Origin: Hyaloscypha bicolor E
Taxonomy: Eukaryota; Ascomycota; Leotiomycetes; Helotiales; Hyaloscyphaceae
Assembly: GCF_002865645.1 (NCBI RefSeq)
Contig: NW_020194530.1
Span: 255,819-319,818 of the forward strand
DNA length: 64,000 nucleotides
Direction: 5' to 3'
Shown here: piece by piece, positions 24,650 through 34,786 of the stretch
How positions within the stretch are numbered: position 1 is the stretch's first letter
How the letters are laid out: each line of letters begins with the position of its first letter
The notes under the pieces: model-generated
What the model saw: the letters and a program-made list of their open reading frames with translations, nothing else
What the model was told of the DNA's origin: nothing
The model's database searches: none
Translations under genes and position numbers: made by a program

Positions 24650-27583
24650 CAGTCGGTCCGACCCAAACACAATAAAATAAAATAAAACCACTATAATACT
24701 AATTAATATAAATCGTATTAATTAAAACTATACTAGATATGCTAGGAATTAATTCTATAGTCTCAAAATTATAATATCTTCATTATTAAGGGAGTTATAA
24801 TATATATAATTAAGTAAGCAAATATTTTTATACTTTATATAGTTATTTTTTTACTTTGGTTATTATGTAACTATTCCCCCCAGGTTAACCGCTCTTCTAT
24901 AATTATATTAATATCTCAATAACTATAAACCTAATCAAGTACCCTTTTTGAATACTTCTAATAGCTATCTCTATAAGCCTTTAGAAGCGCAAGCGAGCTA
25001 ATTTAACTCTTGATTTAATTATAGTTCTTACCCTAGCTAAAGAAGCTATAATCCAAGTAACTCTTAATAAATGGTATAAGAAACCATCTAATATAGAGAA
25101 TAATTCTAATAGTTCAGATATTAGATAAAGTAATAAGTTAGAACTTAAAAATTCAACTTTCTTTTGGGTTTAGTAGAAGCTTATTATTAGTAGTAATAAG
25201 ATAATTATTTTAGAGAGGCCTATATTTGTATAGTAGGAGCAGAGACTTATAATATAGACTAGTAAGTTTCTTATCTTTATATTATAATATAAGTATACTA
25301 ATACTATTTCTAGCTTCTAGAGGCTTATATATCTCCAAATTAATAAAGGAATTAGTAAAGCTATTAAGAACTTAATAAAAGTATATATATAATTAGAAAA
25401 CAAAAGATACTCAAATTACTAGGCTTAAAATCCCTATAATTATATTATCTTTTAAATAAAAGAAGCTATAATTCGGTATTATTAAGAGGCTAATTAATAT
25501 TTTTAGGGATATATAATTAAGAAAAGAGCAAAAGCTTAAGAATAAAAATAATAGAATAAATAAGCTACTTTTAGATACTTTTATTAGAAATGCTTATAGA
25601 GATAATAAAGCTCTAGATATATAAATAACTTATTAGGAAGTCTTTAATAATATAAATATAAAGCTAGTATAGATAAAAGACTTATATACTTTATATATAG
25701 TTACTAACTTATATCTAATAGCTCCTAAAACCAGGGCAATATTAACTAGGGAGAATTAATATATTACTTTTAGTAGCTTCTAGTAATTACTGCTTTAATA
25801 ATAGAAAGATACTAGCTTAGTAAATTAGGGAGTTATTTAATTACTATTAATAATAGTATAGCATTTTACTAGAGGCTAGGAATAATAAAAGAGATAATAC
25901 CTTTTATCTAAATAATAAAGATATTTTTCTAGCCTACCAGACTTAGTTAATTAATTAAAAGCTTGAAATAATATTACTAAACAACTTCCTAAATACTATT
26001 AATTAGGAGATTTTACCTTAATTATTATTAATAATTAAAAGGCTAATTACTTATAATATAGCTTATTTATGGCTTCCTAGGCTCGGCTTTTATTACTATA
26101 TAACTAAGAAAGGGCTTTATATAAATAGATATAAATAACCTAATATAATTCAGTATTATTAAGAGATATTTTTACTATTAATAAACGAGCTTTTATTATA
26201 TATAGTCTAGTATGAAGAGAATAAAGCTAGTATATAATATGTAATTTAACTTTTACTTCTAATTAGAGTTCAGGTATATATAATATACTTTTATAATAAG
26301 AGCTATTTCTATAGTTTTAATTATAAAAAGAGCCTCTAGCTAGTAAATAGTTAGTAAAAAATACTAGGAAAGAGCAAAGAAAAGCTAATTCACGATTCTA
26401 AATTTATAGGGCCTAAGAGGCATATTAGAGTACTAAATAATAAAGGCATTTTTATTCCGGATAACCCTAATTTAAATATCTATTAAATTATATATTTAGG
26501 CTCAAATAGAGACTCCTAGTAAGATATAAAATAGCTACTAGTATAAGTTACTAGAATGCTTAATATATTTGAATAGAAATACCCAAATTATATAGCTATT
26601 CTAATATTTAATTAGTTTTCTATATATGCTTTATATAATAAAGATATACTAAATGCCTTTAGTATAAATAAAATACCAGGAAAAATTAAAAAGAGTAATA
26701 TTAAGCTCTATAAAAGAAATATATATTTCTTACCGGAATATATAATTCCGGGATTATAGGGCATTATATAAGTCCTTTAGTAACTTAATTTAAATAAAGG
26801 AAAAGAACCTAAAAATATAGAATAGATTCTTATTAAGTGAGAGTATAATATACCTGGCTTAAGATTTAAGTATTCAAAAAATACTAAATATACTATATTT
26901 TTTAAATACCCTCCCGCTATTAAATAAACGTACTATTTAGCTTATATACTCTCGAATTATAAAGACTTCTTTAAGGAAAAAAGTCAAATTAAAGAGCTTA
27001 TTATAGAGCGGGAATATAAGGCTATATTTCTACTAAAGTTCTACTACGAAATTAACCTAATTAAGATATACTAGGGATATAGTAAAACTCGATTTTATTA
27101 AGTAAAGAAAGTTAGCTTTCCAGATACTAAGGTTAAGGTAGTAGAGGCACTTAAAGCTTATTTAATTAAGACTATATAGAGGTTTTGTAACTATATATTC
27201 TACTAGATAAATATATATTAGAAGAAATTAAGTATTAAACAAGCTACTTAATATATAAAAAAGCAAAAATACTATAGAATAATATCTAAAAAGGTAATAG
27301 ATAAATAAGATAATATATAAAAGAAAGGAAAAAAAAGTAGCTAAATAAGAAGCTAGGTTTATGGATTTAGTTTAGCTAAAAGTAAGCTCGAAACCTATAT
27401 AATTATAGCTCTATTATATATATAATATATATAATACTAGAAAAAGCTATATTTAGTACTTGGAAAGATTCTATTAAGCTTATAGGGCTTAATTATTATT
27501 ATTCTATTAATAATAAGGCTAGTGAGATACCCTAATCTCTCCCTGAAATCCGGGCTCACGTGACCTTAGCAAGCAAATATTTT

Positions 27584-27972
27584 TGTTGAAATTAGGGGCC
27601 TGAGGCCCCTAATAGGCTTAGTAAGCCCTGGAACCGAACGCCATGGGGCTGTGCACTAGCTTAATACCCTGTCCAGCTGGAATACCCTGTATAGCTGGAA
27701 TACCCTGTACGGCTGGAATACCCTGTATAGCTGGAATACCCTGTACGGCTGGAATACCCTGTATAGCTGGAATACCATGTACGGCTGGAATACCCTGTAT
27801 AGCTGTAATCGGTTCAGCTGGCATAGGGATTTAGTACATGTGACTTAGGGGGTTCAGGGCTATATATATACGGGCTACTTACCACTGTAGAACAGCAGTC
27901 AATTCAGTACGTTTTACTTGGTTTACATTGCAAGCACGTGACCCTAGCTATATTGCTTTAGCTAGTTCAACA
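27584..27972. repeat. Solo LTR nested in the TIR element
   Basis: A 389-bp GC-balanced insertion starts TGTTGAAATTAGGGG and ends CTAGTTCAACA, giving inverted termini TGTTGAA/TTCAACA. It is flanked by ATTTT (27,579-27,583 and 27,973-27,977), a 5-bp target duplication. It contains an 18-bp minisatellite and a TATA-like CTATATATATACGGGC near 27,862. Its termini resemble the copia LTR at 16,751 but the body is different. It is much less AT-rich than the DNA around it. Confidence 0.85.
27664..27802. repeat. 18-bp minisatellite with alternating unit types
   Basis: Seven to eight units of CTGGAATACCCTGTAYRG lie inside the solo LTR. Units ending TATAG and TACGG alternate regularly, so the true repeat is 36 bp. 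One unit has ATACCATG instead of ATACCCTG. The array is open in frames on both strands (Gly-Ile-Pro repeats), but this follows from an 18-bp unit without stops and is not evidence of a protein. Confidence 0.9.
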
Positions 27973-28260
27973 ATTTTTGCGCTTTATATAGTCAAAAATC
28001 AATTAAGTAAAAAGGGTCCGTACACTTTAGGCCTTAATTATTAATAAATCACGAATTATATTAAAAATCCGATTAATAGGTATTTTTTGCCTGCTTCTAT
28101 TCTATAATCACATTACTTAGTATAAATTAATAAAGATTGTAGTTGAAAAGTTATTATGGGCGTAAAAGAGCGACCGTTTTGTCGTGTTTGGGTCGGACCG
28201 ACTGTATGTCAATGTCATTATAGAAACGCCACATTGCAAGCAATTTAACTAGCGCAAAAG

Positions 28261-29591
28261 TCAATCTTCAACAACATATACCATTGCAATCCCCATTACT
28301 GGCTCAGGCTCTCCGTACCCATTTAACATTGGTTCATGTTTCTCGAGGTCGTACCGTGCTTTCACTGTCCACTCTTGCCCTACGCTCATATTACCAACAC
28401 CATAACATTCGAACATTCTTGTAATATGGCTAGTTTCCCTGCCGTAATGGTGGCCTTCAGATCTGCTCACTGATCCATACTCCGCTTTGCTGACGCAGAC
28501 GTCCTGTCCATCTTTTTGCAAACGAAGATTGACACCACCATCATGCAAATGGCTTACAACGGTCACCACACGGCCATTGATGGACGAGGTCCAGACTGGG
28601 CTCCCCAATTCAAATTCGTTATTCTTGGATGGAACCGGTATCTCAGAATGACATCCCCCGATGTCCAACCAGAGAGGGGTTGCGGTAGAGAATTCCTCCG
28701 GCAGGTAAGGGATATATTCGTAGGTAATAGTCACCGCCACTGTTCTCTCTCCCTCATTTGCATTCATGAGCTCAGTATCCATGGAAATAGTATCACCATT
28801 ACCGAACCAATATCCGACTTTCTCGGTTCTGGTTCATATTAGCAATTTCCCTCCAACGAAGCTCCCGGTTCCATTTCTTGTACAACAATAATGGAAAACG
28901 GGTGTGAGACGGCATACCCATTGACTGACAAATCCACAACAGACCTCTCATTCCCAGTCGCAAAGAACCTCTGCCTTCTCTTTGCTTTATCACAATTATG
29001 CAACGCTCCATTTGCCTCGTTATGTAGAACAGTGTGATGCAGCCACAGCTCTTCCTCCGCGCCAACATGTCCGTCTTCAAGCAACTCTAATCTTGCTTGC
29101 ATCCACACTATCATACAATTTTGGCATGGAGCTTTCGCGTCACGAATCTCGAAATTCCTCATCCCGTTGTTGTGATCATTTCCAGGGATAGTGAATGGGC
29201 CGTAGCGTATTTGAACCCGCTGGGATTGGTACTCGGGGAAGAATTGTGGTTGTTTGTGAGATATGACTGGAAGGGATAATTAGACTTGGCCAAACCTTTT
29301 CTTTCTCTATTCAACAGAACCTTAGTAGGAGAGGTCAGGAGCAGCTTCAAACTTACAATCGAAAGGTCTCTTCCACGTCGATAATCGAACGAAAATTCCA
29401 ACAAGCACAAGAAGCGAAACCGCTCCCAAGAGAAGTCGGACATATTTCCAGCGTCGGGCTGCCTTGGAGCTAGCGATATGCCCCCACAGCTGCTCTGTAT
29501 CGATTACAGCTTCGGAATCATCGTCACTGGCGAGCACTGGTTCTGCACTGTCGACATCTTCCAGCTCGCTATGCGTATCGTTTGCAGCCAT
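28261..29591 (-). CDS. Type II membrane protein resembling copper type II monooxygenases
   Basis: Three exons (29,591-29,357, 29,266-28,918, 28,828-28,261) joined across introns 29,267-29,356 (GTAAGT...CCAG) and 28,829-28,917 (GTATGC, branch GCTAAT, CCAG) give 383 residues in frame. Residues 1-50 are acidic and cytosolic-looking. One membrane segment follows at about 52-70 (LLLGAVSLLVLVGIFVRL), then a large outer or lumenal domain. This domain has Cys-rich APCQNCMIVWMQ, LWLHHTVLHN, then VSHLHDGGVNL and a C-terminal VMGIAMVY. The order HH, HxH and a late Met recalls the copper ligands of peptidylglycine/dopamine monooxygenases. That assignment is my inference; fungal members of this family are mostly uncharacterised. 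No stops or RIP damage are seen. The ATG at 29,591 was chosen because it starts the acidic leader; an upstream in-frame ATG at 29,771 gives an unconvincing extension. Confidence 0.85.
28829..28917 (-). other. Intron 2 of the membrane monooxygenase-like gene
   Basis: 89-bp intron with GTATGC donor, TTGCTAATATG branch region and CAG acceptor. Removing it converts a premature stop into the continuous sequence VDLSVNGTEKVGYWF, which fits the family. Confidence 0.88.
29267..29356 (-). other. Intron 1 of the membrane monooxygenase-like gene
   Basis: 90-bp intron with a consensus GTAAGT donor and TTCCAG acceptor. Splicing joins the exon containing the membrane segment (ending KRPFD) to FISHKQPQFFPEYQ in frame. 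Confidence 0.85.
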
Positions 29592-30208
29592 TATCGTATG
29601 GTAATTCCTACGAAGGTAAGGAAGGATGTTAGTTATGGTTATTATGGAGATGCACTGCAAAACCCTGGTTGATGATGGTTCAGAGGGTTCTGCCTGGGCA
29701 GGGGTGATTAAGGATAAAGAGCTGCCTGAAATTAAGCGAGCCCAATAGGGGCGAGCCTCGGACGTTAGCATTCACTGCCACGTGCGACACGCGTTAAGCT
29801 GACCATAAGCTGTAGCAGTATGCCACAACAAAGTCACGGCAGCATTTTATTTCACCCCTATTGTAAATTGCCAGAAGAAAAAGAAGAAAAAGACGCCCCC
29901 TCCCGCCCCCCCTCGCGGATGATAGCACTGGAGAGAAGGGACTGGGACCCCTTTTTAATCGAGTCCAAGAAATCAGACAGGGTTCAAGGAACATCGGCCT
30001 GGTTGTGTTGTACAAAAGGCAAGTTTTGAATATACTACATGACTCGTATTCTTATAACTGAAATTTTTGTGTGCAAAATAGAAAAATTGGGGGTATGTAC
30101 TATACGGTATAATTGCAAATATCAAATATAGATGTGTAAAGACAGAAAGGTGCACGTCATTGCCTCGCAACAAGGACCCCTTGCAGCACCACAACAAACC
30201 CTTTGAAA
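29592..30208. other. Intergenic region
   Basis: It lies between the start of the monooxygenase-like gene and the stop of the MFS gene, both on the minus strand. It holds the upstream region of the former and the 3' region of the latter. A C-rich run (CCCCTCCCGCCCCCC) lies near 29,895-29,911 and may be a zinc-finger regulator site, but nothing decisive is visible. No gene was recognised. Confidence 0.5.
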
Positions 30209-31884
30209 TTACGTACTACTCCACCTCGCATAAATATACTCCCTATATCTCTTCCCCCAAAAGTTAATCGGAAACCCGAAGAAGCCCAGCACAAGTGTCA
30301 CAACCCCCAACTCGATATAAGTCATCTCCAGTCCCTGATCCTGAATCCAAGGAGCAATAACCGAGCTCAGCACAAAACTTGTCCCATAGCTCCCAGCACC
30401 AACGACGACGATAGCAGCGCCTGCAAAATTGGGGAATGATTCGGTGACCCAGACGACGTTGGTAGAGAATGTTGCGATGGCGCTGAGATAGTCTAGGCCG
30501 ACGAAGAGGAGGATCCAGCGCCAGTCCCAGCGTCGCTCGGTGGCAATGCCGAAGAGGGCAAGGCTGACGGAACTGAGGATTATGGGGAGGAAGAATGACG
30601 GGAGGTAGTGCTCTGGCTCTCTGACTCCGCGATTTCGCGAAGCGAGGACGCGGATTAGGTATGTAGTCAGTATCCCCGAGGCAGGGTAAGCGAGCAAGGC
30701 ACCGATGCCGGGACTGAGTTTCGCAAGGCCGATTTGATTGAAGGTGAAATTGTACGGGGGAGACGTGAGAACCAGGACGTAGGTCTGGCATGTAATAACC
30801 ATACCTCCAAACACGAAAGTGTTGAGAAGCATGACCCAGAGGACGAGTGGGTTGGAGGCGCAAAACATGAGTTGCCTTGGGAAAGCCCTCATAGCGAGCC
30901 AGCCGCCTGTTTCGGACTGCGTGCCGAAGGTGATGTTCTTAAGGAAAGCGGAAGTTTTCCAAGTCGGTGCTGGCTCGTCTGGCATAGGCTTACCGCCGGG
31001 CACTTCTTCCCAAGTGGGATAGATTGTGATTTTCCCGGTGTCGGTTTGGGATATGATATGCCCGTCAAACGCCATTGGTGGTCGCTTAAAGGAGGTTTCG
31101 GGAGCGCAGAATAACGCCAGAGGGATTAGCAGTATGCATGGACCCAGCCATGTCCAGTAAAAGGCTCTCCAGGAGCCACCGGCAGAAATTATGCTTGGAG
31201 TGAGGGTAAGGCCGAGATCAGAGAACACAGTGGTCATACACCAGAAAAGCCCAATCCATTGAGGGCGTTGATGGATGAATGTCAAATCAATTACCGTCAA
31301 TATCATCTGAAACAATCAGCTGATGAAGTGGCCAATGGCAGCGTCAAACTCACTGTGCTCGGCGACACGGCTCCTGCTAGCCCTTGAAGACATCGAGCGA
31401 TGAGATGCAAGTAGAAACTCCGTGACACTGCTGCTAAGAATGTACCCCCAGCCAAAATGAGTGTGGCTAGCAGGAGAACTGGTCTGCGGCCGATTGTCAT
31501 CGAGAGCGGTACCCACGTCAATGCTCCAATTCCCCAGCAAAGACAAGGAATGGAAGAGAGGACATCGAGTCGCAGCGGTTTGATACTCTATGCACAGGTT
31601 AGCAAACCATTTGAGCTGGGTCTGGAACGAAATCACACCTCCGGAGAATATTCATTTTCCAGTGCTAATAACAGAAGACTTGTTCCCTGTACTAGGATCA
31701 AGCCAACGATTGTAAAGAGAGAGATTACGCCCATAACAGTGATCCGCTTTAACAGGCTCCACCTGAGTGGGTCATTAGGTGATCGCGAAGGGATAGGCAA
31801 CTCCAAGGTTCGGCCATCTGAAGTAATGAGGTACACACTGCTTTGAGCAGCGCCGTACTCTCGCATCGATTTCTCTGAAGCCAT
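30209..31884 (-). CDS. Major facilitator superfamily transporter
   Basis: Three exons (31,884-31,639, 31,587-31,354, 31,306-30,209) give 525 residues. Introns are 31,588-31,638 (GTGTGA donor, GCTAACCTG branch, ATAG) and 31,307-31,353 (GTGAGT, TTCAG). The N-terminus has the DPLRW motif common before the first helix of fungal drug:proton antiporters. Helix 1 is near 48-70, and the loop 2-3 motif GRRPVL follows PLSMTI. A central hydrophilic loop (about residues 225-285, from APETSF through QSETGGW) separates two sets of helices, then GMVITCQTYVLVL and later helices to WGKRYREYI. Length and pattern fit a 12-helix plasma-membrane transporter; the substrate cannot be told. The gene has no stops or RIP damage. 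It runs in the same direction as the dioxygenase remnant upstream and the monooxygenase-like gene downstream. Confidence 0.93.
31307..31353 (-). other. Intron 2 of the MFS transporter gene
   Basis: 47-bp intron from GTGAGT to TTTCAG. Splicing joins GAVSPST to MILTVIDLTFIHQRPQWIGL, the usual helix 4-5 region of these transporters. Confidence 0.88.
31588..31638 (-). other. Intron 1 of the MFS transporter gene
   Basis: 51-bp intron with GTGTGA donor, branch-like GCTAAC and CATAG acceptor. Splicing joins ENEYSPE to SIKPLRLDVLSSIPCLCWG in frame. Confidence 0.88.
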
Positions 31885-32845
31885 GATTTGTCGTAGTCGG
31901 CGCGGAGAGTAAAAGAAAAAAGAAGAAGAAAAGGAACAAGGATGCTGACAAACCCAAATTCAAGAATCTAACAAATATAAAAGAACTGATGAACACTTTG
32001 CGAGTGGTTAATTGCGAAGGAGAACACTTGAGTATTATGTTGTTGGGACTTCCCCTGCGAGGCGGTTGCAATGAGCAAGTGGCTTTGACGGAGTTTCACT
32101 TCCCCATATACTTTCCGCCAACCAAACTTTATATTGGCGATCGGAAGAAGGTTGCGCTCCATCCGGTGAACTTTATTTGCAACACAGGCTATGTTACCAG
32201 GCTCGCTTAGGATGGCAACATCCCTGGTATGATGAAACATTTCTTCGCGATTGGGTGAGGATTTGGCGTAATGACTTTGGGGAGCTTTGACAATGTTTCC
32301 GCACAGCCGTGCATCGAAGGCAGATCCATGGTGGAGCGGGATACTGCACAGACGGATATAATGCGTTGATCGGATCGATGAGCGGTCCCTGCATGAGGGT
32401 GACCAGAACAGCCAAACATGCAGGCAATAGCATGTTCAGCAAAGCAGCTTTTCAAGGTTCCTCCCACAGGTGCCCGAGAGGGGGAGGGGTGCGGGTTCCT
32501 CAGATTTGATCCGGATGGGGGGACAATTTGCGAACCAAGTCGCATCGATGAAACAAGGAGGTAACTCTATTGGCGAGGGATTGATTGAACGAATAATAAG
32601 GCGACTCACTGAACGGCAATCTCGCGATCGGATACATAACCGCAGCTACCAACAATTGCCGCGAAGTTTGCACCAAGAAACAAAATTCGCCATAGCTCGG
32701 GGGTTGGGCTTTGATCATGTCGCATTGGTAAACTGTTCATCTCAAAACAATGCTTCCCACCCGAACCCAGAACGATAAGCTAGAATTCTCGTCGGTGACC
32801 CCTCGAAACCGAACCTTTTGCACCATACCTCGTATCCCAGTCAAC
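31885..32845. other. Upstream region of the MFS gene, no gene recognised
   Basis: GC-balanced DNA between the MFS start codon and the 3' end of the dioxygenase remnant. Short open frames occur on both strands (up to 112 codons) but overlap one another and match nothing I know. An AG-rich tract lies directly upstream of the MFS start (31,910-31,945 on the plus strand, CT-rich on the coding strand), as often seen in fungal 5' leaders. Confidence 0.55.
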
Positions 32846-33480
32846 CTACCACACACTCGCCAAGCCCGCCACCCCCACTGGCTTCTCGGCCAAGGTCGTA
32901 ATCCGAAACCCATGCCTCAACCCCTCCTTTCCATCCTCAACGTCGTAGTCGCTAATTGCCGTATGCGCCGTAACGCGATTATCCCACAGACTAACGGTGG
33001 TATCATCCCACCTGACCCTTACCTGAATATCTTGACTTTGGGAGATGTGTTTGAAAAGCAGTTGCAGAAGGGCGTCAGATTCCTCGTCTTTGAGACCGAG
33101 GATTTTTTTGGTAAAGCCAGGGTTGATGAAGAGCGCTTTTTGGCCTGTTCCCTGAATCATTTATTAGAGGTGGATGCGGGGTAGGGGAGACAAAGAGTAA
33201 GGCTTACGGGGTGAACGCGAACGATTGGGTGCTCCGATTTGACTGGCTCTCTACGTACAAATTTCCCATCTCTTCGTGCGCCTTCGCCTTGTGGGAACCC
33301 GCTATGCTCAGCTCTCAACCCTTCCAATAATTTCTTGATAGGATCAGAAAGACGTTCGTAAGCAGCCACTTGAGAAACCCATCCTGTATCACCGCCTGTA
33401 GAGGGCACGGAGAGGAGCGTCAGGATTGTGATGCCAGGCGGTTGGTGCTCATAACTGACGTCGGAGTGGTAGCCTGTTCC
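32846..33480 (-). pseudogene. 3' remnant of a TauD/TfdA-family dioxygenase
   Basis: This is the C-terminal half of an iron/2-oxoglutarate-dependent dioxygenase. It contains the metal motif HSD (GTGYHSDVSYEHQPPG), GGDTGWVS, the second His in WDNRVTAHTA and the 2-oxoglutarate Arg region LRHGFRITTLAEKP. One intron, 33,152-33,207 (GTAAGC...TTCAG), joins VRVHP to GTGQKALFINPGFT. The coding sequence stops abruptly at about 33,480, where GC-balanced DNA meets a RIP-mutated block; the N-terminal part (roughly half the usual protein) and the promoter are missing. The exact break could lie up to 60 bp further, because a few codons beyond still read plausibly. Such enzymes release sulfite from taurine or related sulfonates, but this copy cannot be expressed normally. 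Confidence 0.9.
33152..33207 (-). other. Intron in the TauD remnant
   Basis: 56-bp intron with GTAAGC donor and ATTCAG acceptor. Its removal restores the frame across the conserved HP.TG(Q)K.LF motif of the family. Confidence 0.88.
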
Positions 33481-33482
33481 GG

Positions 33483-34786
33483 GAGTAATATTCTCTATAA
33501 TTACTAAAGCTCTATTTCTCCCGGTTATTAATTCTCTAGGCCAGAAATAGCTTCTTTTTTCCGAGCTTTAAGCTTCTTATTAATCTTATAAATAGAGATT
33601 TAACTAATAATATTATTTTCTCTCTTAGCTATATAATTAAATACTATAGAAATAAGAATAGCTAGGTCTAATATTTGCTCTTTATTAAGAACTTCTTCTT
33701 GCTTCTTTAGCTTTTACTTAAGTATTATATCTTAATTAGGCTATAGAAGCTTCTTTTCTATAGTTTTATATAATTTTCTCTAATTAGTCCAAAAGAAGGA
33801 AAACTATTTAAGAATGAAAGATTTCTAGAAATAGCTTATAATAGAATCTTATTAATTAGTATTCTTTTAATATTTCTTATTAGGTTACTTCTCTAGCTAT
33901 TATTATAAAATACTAATAATATAACCGAATTATATAGATTTAGGCTTATTCTTTAGCTATATAAGCCTATATCTTCTATAATTAACTAGAATATTAATAT
34001 ATATTACTTATTTTCTACTAAGAATAATATTATAATCTCTAAGATTCAGGATAATTATAGGTATATTAATACTTTATTTATTAATTAGAAATAAGACTTC
34101 TATATATTTCTTAGTAAACTTAGCTAGCTTTCTATTAAAACTGCATATAATATAGAATAAAAGAAGAAGTTATAGTTCTATTCCCAAAAATTACTTCATA
34201 AGCTAAGTAAGCTTTATATTAATAAAAGCGTAATTATTAGCTCTAGTATTAATAAGAAAAGAAAACTTAATTCCTAATTTATTTATACTAATAATATAAG
34301 GTATTATAAGAATATCTTTTTTTATTAAACAAATTAAGTTAATTTCTATTAAATCTATATTATAAGCCCCTAAAATAAAGACTTTTTTCAGGAATACTTA
34401 TTTTCCGGTTTTATACCAGAATTAGAACTCGAATTCTTTAAATACTTTACTAAAATAAAATATTCTAGAAAAATAGGAACTAAGCCTGGCTTAATTCTAG
34501 AAAGAGCTATTTTAGTTTCCTTACTATATAGAACCGGATAGTATCTAATATAGTAGCTAAACTCGTTATAGTTAAAGTACTTAATAATTAAGAGGTTCTT
34601 GGTTTTATAAGATATTACTTATATTTATAAGAAAGTATATACTTAATAAGAATAGTTAATATAGGCTTTTTAGACTTCTTCTTAGAAATATATTTCTTAG
34701 AAATATACGGAAATATAGTATTAGAAGTAAACTTAGCTAGAATAGCTCTTATTTTCTTATATTTCTTAGTCTTCTTATATATAGTC
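33483..34786 (-). mobile_element. Unclassified RIP-degraded segment
   Basis: AT-rich DNA abutting the truncated TauD gene. The minus strand can be read with Lys/Glu-rich pieces (ILDLAILISIVFNYIAKREN; KLKKQEEVLNKEQ) interrupted by TAG/TAA, which suggests a former coding region of a transposon. No catalytic motif was recognised, so the class is unknown. Confidence 0.45.

Larger units (their letters stand above)
24650..28204. mobile_element. TIR-flanked DNA transposon relic (TA target)
   Basis: A perfect 21-bp inverted repeat, starting CAGTCGGTCCGACCC, lies at 24,650-24,670 and inverted at 28,184-28,204. Similarity continues for about ten more bases with C/T and G/A differences. Both ends are flanked by TA (24,648-24,649 and 28,205-28,206). 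The CAGT start and TA target suggest the Tc1/mariner superfamily. The interior is heavily RIP-mutated and I could not identify the transposase, so the class is not certain. Without the solo LTR inside, the element is about 3.16 kb, long for Tc1/mariner. The 21-bp ends are intact while the interior is AT-rich. Confidence 0.8.

Noticed and set aside
27618..27834. Open frames on both strands with Gly-Ile-Pro repeats
   Set aside because: They are produced by the 18-bp minisatellite in an LTR; openness on both strands follows from the unit length and composition.
30264..30863. 199-codon minus-strand frame within the MFS gene
   Set aside because: It is a shifted-frame shadow of the transporter exon, Arg/Pro-rich without domains.
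32207..32545. 112-codon minus-strand frame upstream of the MFS gene
   Set aside because: No homology recognised, overlapped by plus-strand frames of similar size; treated as promoter region.
28261..33480. Secondary-metabolite or sulfonate-utilisation gene cluster (oxygenase-like protein, MFS transporter, TauD)
   Set aside because: Three same-strand genes are suggestive, but one is truncated, no backbone enzyme or regulator is present, and no shared function can be shown.
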